A stretch of DNA of 64,000 nt from the NCBI GenBank assembly GCA_012934845.2, contig WNNJ02002486.1:1-64000 (forward strand), read 5' to 3'. The notes under the pieces are model-generated. The model did no database searches and was not told the origin of the DNA. It worked only from the letters and a program-made list of their open reading frames with translations. This DNA is from Pomphorhynchus laevis (Eukaryota > Acanthocephala > Palaeacanthocephala > Echinorhynchida > Pomphorhynchidae). Shown piece by piece: positions 34,207 to 46,140 of this stretch (positions are counted from its first letter, which is position 1; each line of letters begins with the position of its first letter). The translations under genes and the position numbers were made by a program.

Positions 34207-34704
34207 ATGGATCAAGCAAAAGACGTTCGCACTTTATCATCGGAAGAATTAGACGGATTGGTACGTCAGCTGAATGAGGAAGTTGAAACGCTTCGTACAA
34301 ACATTCAGAAAATGCACATAGCCGGGAGTTCGTTTAAATCAGCGAAAATTAATCTCGAGCGTATTTCGAATAGTGTTGATTTGGAGACGCTTATTCCGCT
34401 AACTGATTCTATGTATGTTCCTGGTAAAATTGTAAACGATGGTATGGCGACTGTCGAAATCGGGGCTGGCTATTCTGCTGTTTTACCTATAAAGGATGCT
34501 CTTAAATATATCGACCGTAAAGTTGAATTTTTAAATAACAGAGTAGCGGAATTGAGTCCAGTTTTTGACGAAAAGAGTGCTACGCTTAGCAAACTAGTCA
34601 CAATTGTCCAAGAACGACAGGGTAACAGTACGGCAGCGGGGACTACCGCAAATACCAACACCGGTGTTGCTACTGCTGTTAAGAAACCGAATATTGCAAT
34701 TTAG
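34207..34704 (+). CDS. PFDN5: Prefoldin subunit 5
   Basis: A 165-residue alpha-type prefoldin subunit. The hexameric prefoldin complex captures unfolded actin and tubulin in the cytosol and passes them to the chaperonin CCT. Two coiled-coil helices (about residues 8-60 and 100-140) flank a beta-hairpin core. The core holds the family signature LIPLTDSMYVPGKIVND and the EIGAGYSAVLPIKDALKYID region, as in other eukaryotic PFDN5 proteins. The C-terminal 25 residues are a Thr/Ala/Asn-rich tail not needed for the fold. The coding region has no intron; TTTGATAAACTGTAG at 34179-34193, just upstream, could be a 5' UTR acceptor. Length is close to the family norm. Flanks are retroelement debris. Confidence 0.95.
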   Translation: MDQAKDVRTLSSEELDGLVRQLNEEVETLRTNIQKMHIAGSSFKSAKINLERISNSVDLETLIPLTDSMYVPGKIVNDGMATVEIGAGYSAVLPIKDALKYIDRKVEFLNNRVAELSPVFDEKSATLSKLVTIVQERQGNSTAAGTTANTNTGVATAVKKPNIAI

Positions 34705-36249
34705 ATGTTGTATGTTTTGAGCGTAACGGATCCATTAAGGTTAACTTTCGTTTTTATTTATGTCAATCGAGTTCTGTGCTGATAAAACAAAAACGGAAAT
34801 GTGAATTTTTTGGATTATTTGCACTCTTCAAACTGATATTTGTATTTATTAGGTGAAATGTGGACAATTCGTGTTGTCTATCAAATAAGTTAAGGCGGTA
34901 AATTAGTTTAAATTATAAAAAAACATTGGTCGAAAAACAATTTTTTTGGTCGAAAAACATTCTGCATTTTTATTTATGGCTGATCGGGTAGGCTAGTAAT
35001 GTTCTTCTTAAATCACCATCTGAGGATTATCATAGAAAACGGCTTTAAAAATAACTTGTATTATTTTTATTGAAAAGGATATCCAATTATGCAGAAGCTT
35101 TTCTCCTGACAAATATGTAAAGTATATTTTGATAGCTCACCAATTATCTGTAACTTTCTCAAGGACGAGATATTTACTGAAAAACACGAGTCCATCATTC
35201 CACATCCGAGCCGTTTTTATTTTGCCACATATCGTATGGCCCAATCATTAATTGCATTACGAATTTGGTTAAATTTACGTACTGGACATTATACGGGGAT
35301 TTCCCGTTACGACCACATTTCTAAATTGACCTCAAAACGTTCGGACTAATGGATATACTCGACATGCTCTGCTAGTAACAGAGTTTTGGTAACATCTGTT
35401 GCAATCGGTATCCATGCAATTGTAAGTTCCAAGAGTGTATAATCAGTGTCAAGTTTTAATTTTTTGTTAAACGGTTGGTAGTCGTTTTAATGGAAATAAG
35501 TATTTAGCTGCAGTGTAGAAAAAGTCGTTTGATTATTTTCTTGTGAATGTTGATACACGTTTTGTTGAATCGTTAAATTTTTTCAAGACTTGGGTTATGT
35601 GGAATTCATTGACGTATAAGTTAGTTCTCGACATTTTAAATTTTAAATCGATTTATTTTAATCGTTTTTTCCTTTCAACTGCTACCTTAGTTTGCAGTAA
35701 TTTTATCAATTTGTCAAGTTAATCCTTATTCCTTATTCTGATACAAATTCTGTTATTATGAAATTCATAAAAATTGACTTTTATTTTAAATTTCAATTTT
35801 TAATTTAACTTGAAATAAGTTATAAAATATTATTACAATTATTTATAAATATTTATTATCTAATTATTAAATTTTGATTTTAATATGATGACCTGATGAC
35901 CTCTAATTCTTATTCTGATACAACGTCTGTTATTTATTAGTCAATTCATAAAAATGACGTTCATTTTAAATTTCAATTTTTTTTATTTTTTAACTTGATT
36001 TAAATTATAGAAAATCTAAAAACAATTATTAATTTTATTATTTAATTATTAAATTTTGATTTAGCATTATTATGTTTTGTTTATTTTATAATTATATTCA
36101 ATACGTAGACTAAGTTAGCTGATTCGATTGATTTAGCATTAATATTTTTATTTATTTTTATTTAATTATTTTTATTTATTTTTATTTTAATTTTAACAAC
36201 GGAGTTTTGGTAACACCTGTTGCAATCGGTATCCATGCAATTGTAAAAA
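34705..36249. repeat. Intergenic region with two sets of direct repeats
   Basis: A 49-bp direct repeat (AACAGAGTTTTGGTAACATC...) lies at 35377-35425 and 36198-36246 with two differences. Between them, a block of roughly 140-150 bp starting TTCTTATTCTGATACAA or CCTTATTCTGATACAA is present twice (about 35738-35880 and 35918-36064). An R2 core sits near 36105. No gene is supported. Confidence 0.65.
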
Positions 36250-39200
36250 ATTCTCCGATTAAAAAATTCTTGATTAAAACTATTTACAATATAAAAAACA
36301 TACAATTATTCTGGGATACAGAATTCTTTTGTTATAATTACTTACAAGCTACGTATTGAACATTCAGTATTAAGTAGTCAATTGGACGTCCTAAAAAGTC
36401 TACCTCAAAGAAGATGGATTATGATGCTGATTCTTCTTTCACCCAGCTGGAAGTTGTTAGTGACACTGATAATTGCGATGTTTGGACAGTACTGAAGGTT
36501 AAATCGTCAAGCATGTCCAAGTATCGGAGTGGCAAATTCATCTGCAGCTTCTGCTGAGCCTGGACCCACCTTAAAGCATCTCACCCATTGGTATATCCAG
36601 GATTATCTGGAGTATGTTGTACCTGGCAATGATGTTTCAACCATGACAATTTCCCCGGACGCCGATCCGAGATCTTATGAACGTGACCAAGATAGACTTG
36701 TATTACCTGTAGCAAAAAGAGATAATGCTCATATTTCAACGAATTCGTGTACGTCATGAGAGTGCAGCATCCCTAGTTACCCGGTGTCCGATCGGTCGAA
36801 CTTGAGTAGGACATCCCATACTCACACAAGAATTTTCTCCCCACATAGTCCCAACCGCTTTGTTAGACAAATGGCAACCCTGAGCTTGTATTGTAATCTA
36901 GCACTATGGCAATTGGACATTTTGTCACTAGCATGATCTATCCAAGTCCAACAACACGGTCTACACGCGCTGATGCAGCAACTTACCTAAACAAGTCTAC
37001 GACTTCTGTCTCCCTGTTGAGTATAGTCGCTCCTGCGGCAAGTTATCTGGCTCAGCAACCTGACCGGCCCGTACGTTCGAATAACATAAGGGGGACGAAG
37101 CTTAACGTAACCAGATTAAGATGTGTAATTTTCGCTACTATCAACAAGTCCAAATCTGTCATTTCTCAAAACCGTGTGAATAACGGCGTTCTTTCAATGA
37201 GAAAGAACTTTTCTAGTATTTTTCTAGATGGAGAGGAACGTTTAGCAGCATCCTTGGAGGTATTGACTCTTCATAGAATTGGTAAAAGGTATGATAATGG
37301 TAGAAATAGACTGCTTCGATTGGTCTATGCTTCCAATGATCAAGCTAATATCATCCTTAGTAGAGCTTATAGACTAATGGGTAATTATGTGCGAATATAT
37401 AAGGATCTGTCGATTGAGGAGCGCGAACAACTATCTCTCGCCAAAAAGAACTAAACGACATGCGTCAACAAGGTGAAAATGACTTTTGTATCCGAAATTT
37501 TCAGGTGGCCCGACGAAGTCCGCTTGTACGTTGGGAGAAGTTAATCCTAAATACTCACAGTGTAGCGTCTTAGAAGACTTAATTTCATTCCGTGGTGTCC
37601 TGCATAAGACTCCAAAGAATAGTAGTAGACATCCCCTGAAATTTCCATGTTCTAACGTTCGCAGCTTATTCTTGAAGTTTGATGAGCTTAGTTGTTATTT
37701 GTCTCACAACAATATGTCGATTTTTGCAATTACTGAAACTTAATTTCACAGTGGGATTAGTGATTATTGTGTTGCCATCCCAGGCTACTCATTATTTAGA
37801 ACAGACCGACATTATAAATGCCAAGGTGGTGGATTTGCCTTTTACGTCGTTAACAGAATTATCGTAAGGAACTCCATGTCATATTGCCTCGGGCGAATGA
37901 AGTTACTTTCTTTAATGATATAATCAAGTGACATCATAATGACCATTTGTGTATGCTATCGTGCTCCACACTCATCTTGCTTATCACCAAATTTAATTGA
38001 GTATCTTACTGATCTCACAAATTCGTCCAATTTTATTCTTCTTGGTGACTTCAATATTCCAAATATAACAGGGAATATCCATTCGAATGTCATCAAGGTG
38101 GATGTTATTTAGACACCGAATTATGAAACTTTCTCCATGATGATATATCTCTTATACAACACTTAACTAAGAAAACCAGGTTTATGGGACATAGTTCTTC
38201 CTTGCTAGATTTAGTTTTTAGTAAATCTCTACTCGATGTCCATACATTTCAATATAATCCTCCCATAGGTCTTAGTGATTATCTTGTCATTAAGTTTACC
38301 TCTAGTGCCCTTGTCAATGTCTCCCCTGCCGAGACTAAACATCTGAAACGTAACTGGTATAAAGTGGATATGGATTTATTACGTACGCTCGCAATTAGAA
38401 CGGTTTTTCACAATAGTGACATTATCCATGTTCGTGATTAGGATACGCTATCAGCTTACCTCAAATATATCACAGAATGCGTCGCTCCATTGAAACCCTT
38501 GCAAAACCTTGCTAAACACAAACCTGCTTAGTTTGACGATGAGTTAGTGGGACTTTTAAGAAAACGGAATAAACTTTTAAAATCCTATCTGAATAACCAG
38601 ACACTTCGGTTAGAACATCTACAGTATCGTCGTCGCTTCAACTACATGAAATTGTTGAAGAGGCAAAAGCATGAATCGAAAATCCTGGCATTATATAAAG
38701 TTTTTTCCAAGCCGTTCTGGAGCTATGTAAATAAAAGTAAAAAAGTCATTCCGTCAATTTCCCTTTTAACTCATGACGGTAAGATTGCGAGAGATCCTGA
38801 CGAGGTTGTGAGTATGTTGGCAGAGGCCTTTGATCTTATTTGTCCACTCTAATTACAGACTTTCATTAAGCGCAAATTCCCGATACATTCGTATCCCATA
38901 TGTCATTAATTTCTACAGCAAAGGTATCACGGGAATTGCGTAAATTATCTTGTTACACGTCGGCTTGGCCAAACGACATTCATCCTTTTATTCTTCAAAA
39001 ACTCCATGACTTGCTCGCATTCCCATTATCAGAGATGTTTAACATGTCTTTATGTACATCATGCATCTCTGATCATTGGAAGCGATCTCACATTACTCCT
39101 ATATCCAAAAAAGAAACAGATAAGACCGTCCAATTATCGTCCTGTAATTCTGACAAGCGTTGTATGTAAATGTCTTGTAAGGTTCGTGCATAATTACATT

Positions 39201-40490
39201 ACTTCTCATATGGATAGATTTGAACTTCTGCACCCTTCTCAACATGGATTTCGCACTGGTCGATCATGCCTTAGTAATTTAATTATGGCTCTTGAAAATT
39301 GGACGGATGTAGTAGCGGATGGGTTTGGGGTCGATGTAAGTTTTATCGATTTTAGCCGGGCGTTTGACCGAGTACCACATGATCCTCCGCTGGTAGTTAT
39401 GGCTAAATACGGTATCGATCCCCATGTAGTTCGTTGGATTAGTTCGTTCTTGAAGGGTCAGTCATATCAAGTGAGGTCAGGCAGTAGTGTTTCTTCACCA
39501 CGTCATGTTTTGCCGGAGTGCTCAACGTACGGTTCTCGGCTCTTTACTGTTCGACATTTTCCTTCAGGATCTGTTATTAAGACTGAAACGCAATATCCTA
39601 GCGTTTGCGGATGACCTCAAGTTATGGCGGTGCATTCAATCGTATCATGACTGTTTTCTGCTTCATGAAGATTTAGAGAATATTGTTAGGTTGAGTAATG
39701 AGACAGGACTGATATTAAATATATCCAAGTGCTGCCACATGTACTTAGGACAAGAAATTTCCTTTCAGATATAAATTAGGTACCGAGCCAATTACGCAGG
39801 TACAATAGACGAGAGATTTGGGATACTTGTGCACAAGTCATTGAAGATTCGCCCAAACACGAACAGAATCATCCAAACGACCAGGAAACTTTGCTATGTG
39901 GTCAGGTGGAGTTTTTGTAACCCATCGGCTTCCTGTCTTAAAATAATATACAATTCACTTATTCGTCTTATTATTAAATATTGTATTCCTGCGGTATTTC
40001 CGTGTACACGTGGTGAGGTTAATGAGCTTGAAAATGTCCTCCGTAGGTTTACGAGATCGTGCCATTCCCTCAGGAAATTGTCTTACAAGGACCGCTGGTG
40101 CAATATTGGAGTTCCTTCAGTCCGTACTAGTATAGTATGTCTTGATATTTTGTTTTAGGGATATGTTATTCGAGCGTGACGGATTCCCGGTCAACTGTAT
40201 TCAGCAAAGCCAGCGAACTACTAAACGAGGTCACTCTCTTACTGTGAGGACCCTGCATCACGGCAAACTCGAAAGACTATATCGCCTTTCTCATCGAGCA
40301 GTGAGGCTTTGGAACAAACTTCCAGAGAATATCATCAACATATCAAATAGAGTGCATTTCAAGAAAACGCAAATTACATGGTTTTGTACAGATTCTAATT
40401 TCAATATCCTGTATCCGGATTTAGATTTTGTTAACTTAAAATTGGTTTTACTGTGTGCAAACAAAACAGCTGCATGGCTATAATCTTGTA
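36250..40490 (+). mobile_element. LINE family D (CR1/Jockey-like), near full length, many breaks
   Basis: ORF1 starts at 36414 and runs on in other frames to 37454. Endonuclease: NVRSLFLKFDELSCYLSHNN and FAITET near 37660-37740, LLGDFNIPN near 38045, LLDLVFSKS near 38205. Reverse transcriptase: PSNYRPVILTSVVCKCLVRF, QHGFRTGRSCLSNL, DVSFIDFSRAFDRVPHDP, then in another frame LAFADDLKLW near 39620. The C-terminal part includes LYRLSHRAVRLWNKLPENI near 40290. Multiple stops and frame changes make it inactive. R2 repeat cores flank it on both sides (about 36105 and 40530) in the same orientation. Confidence 0.88.
36906..37454 (+). CDS. LINE family D ORF1, C-terminal part
   Basis: The end of the frame, GRNRLLRLVYASNDQANIIL followed by RAYRLMGNYVRIYKDLSIEE and a basic tail, resembles the nucleic-acid-binding C-terminal domain of CR1-type ORF1 proteins (pattern RPL-x-V...A..IL...L......V.I.KDL...ER). 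It lies directly before the endonuclease frame. The upstream portion (36414 onward) is in other frames. Confidence 0.55.
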   Translation: MAIGHFVTSMIYPSPTTRSTRADAATYLNKSTTSVSLLSIVAPAASYLAQQPDRPVRSNNIRGTKLNVTRLRCVIFATINKSKSVISQNRVNNGVLSMRKNFSSIFLDGEERLAASLEVLTLHRIGKRYDNGRNRLLRLVYASNDQANIILSRAYRLMGNYVRIYKDLSIEEREQLSLAKKN

Positions 40491-40499
40491 GGTTAAAAT

Positions 40500-40560
40500 G
40501 ATAATTTATTTATTTTATAATTATCTTAATATTAGACTCACTTAGCTGAATTGATTAATT
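40500..40560 (+). repeat. Dispersed repeat R2 core
   Basis: ATTAGACTCACTTAGCTGAATTGATTAA with an upstream TTTATTTTATAATTAT block; the same pair of blocks lies at 36075-36130, upstream of the LINE. Confidence 0.5.
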
Positions 40561-40832
40561 AAATACCAACAAATAATGTAAAACGAGTAAATGACATTTG
40601 CTTATTTGTTTTTGAGGCCGTAAAAGTGGGAATAAGAAAAAGACCAGTGCAAATTGCAGTCTGTTGGTTGATTTATCGTACTTACTGTTTTGTTAATTAG
40701 GTTATTTAGTTTATTTGATCGGTTGTATTTTTTAATAAAACCCTTATTTATTTGATTTGTTTTTACATCTAAATGTTTGTGCTGGCAACTCAAATCTTAG
40801 CGGATGCTGTAAAAAAAACAGATTTATTTTTA

Positions 40833-41090
40833 CGTGGTAAATGCATGTCAGCGCACACTTACATGACCACAAAAACAGAACAAAAATCTAAATCATGTGT
40901 CAAGAAGGTGGGTACGGAGCCGGTATTTGAATGTAATAAAGGAGGTAGCGCGGTGGACGTCGAGAGGGAGCTGATTCCAGCTCCCACTTATGTAGATCAT
41001 CATCATTTGAGTAAAGATTATAGGACAGTAGTTGAATTTGAATTTCAATATGTCAATTTTGTTGTATACCCCTCTCGCATTGTATTTGCA
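40833..41090 (-). mobile_element. LINE family B 3' end fragment
   Basis: The minus strand encodes [29 protein letters not shown] and a stop, the C-terminus typical of CR1-type LINEs (WNxLPxxVR...FKxxLxxHL). It is followed by the conserved 3' hairpin (GTGG...CCAC) ending in ACGTAAAAATAA at the low-coordinate side. Confidence 0.75.
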
Positions 41091-41439
41091 GAATGTTGAA
41101 ACTTTCCTAAAATATACCAATAATATAAAACTACTTTACCTTTGAATTATCTAGATTTAGCGTGCCAGTCCTCTTGTCATTACTGCTTATGCCTATGGGT
41201 TCATTGTCCATTGCATATTGTGTTATATTTTAGATACATAAATTTATGCTGCCATTATTTTATTTTGAGTTTTCTTATACATAATATTCGAGCCTAAGGC
41301 AAATAGACTGGATTGCACTTATTCTAATTATGTGATATCCTGTATATTTTCGATCTAGGAAATATATTTAATAAAATATTTAATAATCCTATTTAAATAA
41401 TATGGATTTTAAATCTTTACTTTTGTTGGATGGATCAGT

Positions 41440-42300
41440 CACATGAAGATAAAACCCCGGTGGCATAGCAGTTACTTCTAATGACATTTATTTGTAATTC
41501 TAATATATAATATATTATCTATTAATAGGTACATAAAAGTTCTAATTTATAAAGATTCTTTTTTAAAATTAAGGTATACACATTTTTAAATTTATGTATA
41601 GTCCAAGATCCGTAGCCTCGGTTAAGGGATCTGATTTAGCAAAATACGTAACCTCATTATAGTAATCTGATTAATTCATACGATACCTAAATATCTTTAA
41701 ATAATATAATCTATTTTGGAATGTGTTAGACTCTAGATAATTTCATTACATCAGACGAAATACATCATTTACATGTATATGACCTTGCAGCTGTTTGGTT
41801 GTGGAACAGGGGTCATTAGTCACCAGGAACATGACAGTTCCCGGTGATTAATAATTTTATTCTAGAACGATACTTCTATATTAATCGATTTAAAAATACT
41901 GAGATATATAGCATCATTTTAAGATTAAGATATTTACATTTTTTTAATTTATATATAGTCTAAAATATGTAGACTCGGTAAGGGATCTGATTAATCTACA
42001 CGATACCTAAATATATTTTAAAAATACAATCTGTCTTATAATAGGATATTACGATAGACATTCAAATTACATCAGAGGAAATACAACATTAGCATGTATT
42101 TGGCCCAGCTGCTATGCTGGTTTGATGAATAGGTTCAAAACATAATGACATGTTAAGATGAATCCATATTATGATATCTATTAATAGGTTTTCTAATGTA
42201 TATTGGGTTGTAAAATTTCTTTTTTATTTTTAAAAATAATTAAAATAATTCAATTTTAATTGTAGGCATGACGCTACGAAATAATTAAACGCAATTAGAT
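41440..42300 (+). repeat. Cluster of dispersed R2 repeats
   Basis: Two to three tandem-like copies: blocks resembling AAATACATCATTTACATGTA, a GC-rich hairpin around GGTCATTAGTCACCAGGAAC, ATTATCTATTAATAGG, ACATTTTTAAATTTATGTAT, and the core near 41610 and 41965. They are non-coding. Confidence 0.6.
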
Positions 42301-42434
42301 ATTAAGATTTTGGATTGCGCACGCTGAATGCTGCTTTGCGCGTTCTCAGCCAAGACACAATCTCGCCACACATGATGACCAGATTTTATCTGACTGGCAA
42401 TTAAGGTAAACCGTGTAATGAAGAGGAGTTGCAT
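42285..42434 (-). CDS. Short unrecognised ORF, 49 residues
   Basis: The frame starts MQLLFITRFTLIASQIKSGH and ends with a stop after AQSKILISNCV. The first dozen residues are hydrophobic, and the region is richer in G+C than its surroundings. No homology is recognised. It could be a small gene, a terminal exon with the acceptor TTGCCAGTCAG inside it, or chance. Confidence 0.2.
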   Translation of the reverse strand: MQLLFITRFTLIASQIKSGHHVWRDCVLAENAQSSIQRAQSKILISNCV

Positions 42435-44289
42435 TTAATTTGACTTTCAGATTGAATCACTTAATTGTGCACAAGTGGCAAGGTTCACAGCTTACTTGCA
42501 CATGTAATCATATAGAATAGCATCTCGTTACTACGACTGAAAGTGATATGGGCTAATCAAAACCAAAAGGTATAAGGACTGCATTAGTTAAATGTGTCAC
42601 CGGTTCCATGTGGCAATACCTAACACTGATTTATTGATTGTTTTGATTATTTTTAAAAGGCGACTTACACTGGCAATGCCATTTATGACCAAAGCAATAC
42701 ATCGATAAACACAAAGTTTGGTATTACATCTTTAGCGTAGAGAGAGTATGATCAAAATTGAATTTTGAAAGGCTTTATCATCAAATTGAAAAATTGCGTT
42801 AATTTAATCTGCTCTTCCGTAAACAACATGACAAGGCACATTTGGCGTCCATGCTGCAAGTGCACGGACACAATACACCATGGGTTGAATGAAGTTCGGT
42901 AGCCTGCAGATACATTAGTGACACCCAAACTGATTCCTGAAATTTCTTCCATTTTGATTTTGACACCCAAACTGATTCATAAACTGTTCTTCCATTGAAT
43001 TTACCTATTTACCAGTTTTCTTTTGTATTAGGATATTTTGCTGAATATATTTTCCGACTACTATTGATGGAGGTCAAAATATCGGATAAAAAACATTTGC
43101 CATATTTTCCCAAGACGGCAGGTTTGATCACTAGATCAAAATCAACGTTTGTAAAACATGTATTTTCAAAAAAAAAGTATGCTTATTTACATGCTATCAT
43201 TAAACTGTTGTTTTTGTTATCACGCAAATCGATCGAGCCCCTCCATGGAATGCTAGTGTGTTTTGTAAGTAAACACTATAATTTGGTCAAACGAAAAATG
43301 ATTATATACCTCATCTTATCATTTAAAATAAATACAAAGAGGTAGGTCATCCAATACTCACCCGTGACGTGGCTCCTAAATAACCCAATAAAAATAATAC
43401 ACTTCTCGATTGTCATTTTATACCGTGCTTTGCGACGAACATAAATAATACGATCTTAGAGCATCACAATTAATATTAGGATAAAAATTTGAATTTAATC
43501 TAGTATCAAATGATATTCTTGTTGTTGCCAATGAGAATACGAGTAATAAATTGTTTTTTTTTATTTCGTCCTAGTATTGATAATACTTTGATTTTGTCGT
43601 ACATTTATACATTATAATAATAACGTGGATTATGTCTTTATCTGGCCTGTAAACGCTAATCTGGCAGTTGAATATATTGTCTTAACAAAATTCCGCTATG
43701 CGAGCATGCTCCACATCAGTGTAGGTGAAACCAAATCTTTCAGTCATTCTTTATAATATAGATTGGGTATTTAAACCCTGAAGATAAAACGCGACAGCAG
43801 TGTCGGTAAAACCAAATAAGGGATTTAAACCCTGAAGATAAAAAATAAAGTATAGATTGATATAAAGTGTATCTTCTGAAACATAATGTATCTTCACACA
43901 AAACAAAGCAATTATTTTGATATTTATTGTAAAGATATCGAATGCTGTAATTATATTTACAATCCAGAATACAGAACACTAAAATTCAAATTTTCAACAG
44001 ATTAAAATTACACAACAATAATATATATACGACGTATATACACAATTAATGATTTACACATTTTGTTTAGCGTTGATTGCACATGTCGATGGTGGTGAGC
44101 GATTTCAAACTTAAATTGTCGTAGTGGATTCTGTTACTAGTACACATGGGTACCAGATTAACGATCATCAACCATCGTATTCTTTTGCTACGTTTATCAT
44201 TATTGCTAAACACAAAATAATTTACTGGATTTTTACAAAGTTGCTTAATAGAACTGATAACTGATTTCAAGGAGGAGCTGTTGTGTTAT
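42435..44289. other. Region without a supported gene
   Basis: The ORFs at 42752-42970 and 42995-43345 have AT-driven composition and no recognised features. Small direct repeats occur: GACACCCAAACTGATTC near 42920 and 42960, and TTTAAACCCTGAAGATAAAA twice near 43770 and 43826. Confidence 0.45.
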
Positions 44290-44730
44290 CAGACCTGGTA
44301 CTTACTCCTGATGACCTCAAATCTTTACTCTAATCCACATGTATATTATCTATTAATCGGTTCATAAAATGTTGAGTTATAAAATTAAATTGACTTGCAA
44401 AATATCAGAATTAAAGAAAATCTTAATATAAAATATGTAATTATTATATTTTTAAATAGTTGATACTACTGATCCATTATTGATAAAGAATTATTGGAGC
44501 TGGATCTACTGTTAGCATCTTCAGAAAATTACCTTTTCTAACGATGCTATAAGAAGTTAGCAAAATATCAAAAATAATTTCGTCTTTCCTTTGATCCGCA
44601 GCTCCAATAATTATTTATTATATTTTTATCACATTATATTTTCATTTTCTTTATTTTTATATTTTATATTTTTATATATACAACAAACTTTGTAGACTCA
44701 GTTAACTGATTTGAATTGTCTCACAACCAA
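44290..44730 (+). repeat. R2 repeat containing an inverted-repeat insert
   Basis: The outer blocks match R2 (CCTGATGACCTC, TATTATCTATTAATCGGTTC, core TGTAGACTCAGTTAACTGAT near 44692). Inside, 44485-44620 is bounded by inverted GAATTATTGGAGCTG / CAGCTCCAATAATT and holds two degenerate hammerhead-like half-motifs. Confidence 0.55.
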
Positions 44731-45112
44731 AAGATACAATTGCCCATTAATTGAGTTCAGTGATTAATGTTTATGAATTAATTATTTATTCAATTAATAT
44801 GCCGTATATTTTGGGTGGCTACTACACGATCTGTTTTGTAGCGACTTCCTAATTAAAATACTCAATTTACTGTAAGAAAATTCAGCAAGAAAATTACCAT
44901 TTAATGTAAGATAAAATTAAGAAGATAGAATTTTTTATTTCTCTTAAGTATAAATTACTTGTTTAATATTTTTCTAATGTAGTTCATCCTATACTTAGCA
45001 AAAATAAATGTAAATTTTGCTCAGAATATATTGAGTTGAATCCGAAAGAGTGAATAAAATATTTTTATTGTAATTAAGTGTAGAAATACAAAATTCAATT
45101 TTTATATTCAAA

Positions 45113-45307
45113 TCAGCTGACATATAATACACCACGTTGATTATTAAATTGACGGTTAAGATTATAACGCGGAAGTGCAGTGTAAATTTGGTGTTGACAC
45201 ATTTTCTTTTGTCCAACACAAGGGCGGATTAATATATTTATATAGAAATATGCATTTCGATTACTACAATATTCTCTCTCTGTTTGACAGTGTTTACAGA
45301 GCATCAA
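45113..45307 (-). CDS. Cysteine-rich ORF or exon, unrecognised
   Basis: The minus-strand frame reads CKHCQTEREYCSNRNAYFY, later RPCVGQKKMCQHQIYTALPR and a Gln/Asn-rich end. Five cysteines in about 35 residues and balanced codons suggest a possible secreted exon. GTCAAACAG could be an acceptor inside it and CGTG|GTGTAT a donor. Its phase does not join directly to the exon at 45872-46140. No family is recognised. Confidence 0.25.
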   Translation of the reverse strand: MMLCKHCQTEREYCSNRNAYFYINILIRPCVGQKKMCQHQIYTALPRYNLNRQFNNQRGVLYVS

Positions 45308-45871
45308 TCAATGTGTTCAACATAATGTATTAGTCCAATGATTTAGAGTTCAACAGCTTGTGTTAGATTTTGAGTTAATTGATTTTTTTTTCTGCTGCGG
45401 TTACCTTAGATGATCTCCTGTATTGATAGGCTTTATACTATTTAGCTTTTAGTATTTTTATATAAAATCTCAGTTTTATGTAAAATAATCGCACAATTAA
45501 GAACGGAAATTACAATAAAAATCCGGATCATATCCTAAATAATTCAAGCTTAAAGTTTTTCGGTCTCGAATGAGATTACATACACAACGACAATGAATTC
45601 ACTCAAGCACAAAATTGAACTTTAAAGACTCACAGCTAAACATGTTTGAAAGTGGCGATACAATATATTTTGAAAATGATAGGAGTTCAACCTAATTCCA
45701 CTTAAAATTTAGAATGATTTGGGGAATTACAAATAATTCAAGCACAACATTAAATTTTTAAAACTCAAGTAAATAAGTTTGAAAGCGGCGATCTTAAAAA
45801 GTTAGTAAAGATAACAAAATATTAAGGCCGTTTTAATAATACTCAGGCCGTTTTACGAAAATAAACATTAC

Positions 45872-46140
45872 CTCACAATAATCAGCATCGATTGATTTTG
45901 CGTTTAAGGCCTTATTCTTGATAAATTCACTGTTCTCGCTATGTGTGATAGACCGTATTCTTGTTTTTTGTACAGCATTTTTGCGTTTATATGCTGGCTT
46001 GCCTTTATTCAACTTATTTTTATTATAACCAATGCCAACCGTATTTTTACTGCAGTTCGAACTAGCTGATAGCTTCTTCTTATCTACTAAGTGCCTATCC
46101 TTCGTAGATCTATGGTTTCTTCGAATACACTCTTTGTTAT
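45872..46140 (-). CDS. Basic Lys/Ser/Asn-rich exon, possible USP tail
   Basis: 269 bases, acceptor TTTTATTCTTTTACAG, donor GAG|GTAATG. Two bases then 89 open codons, including [20 protein letters not shown] and [20 protein letters not shown]. It is strongly basic and probably disordered and nuclear. It is assigned to the USP gene by strand and composition only, and could belong to a separate gene. Confidence 0.5.

Noticed and set aside
42995-43345. 116-residue ORF as a gene
   Set aside because: AT-driven composition, no recognised motif, no supporting splice or neighbour evidence.
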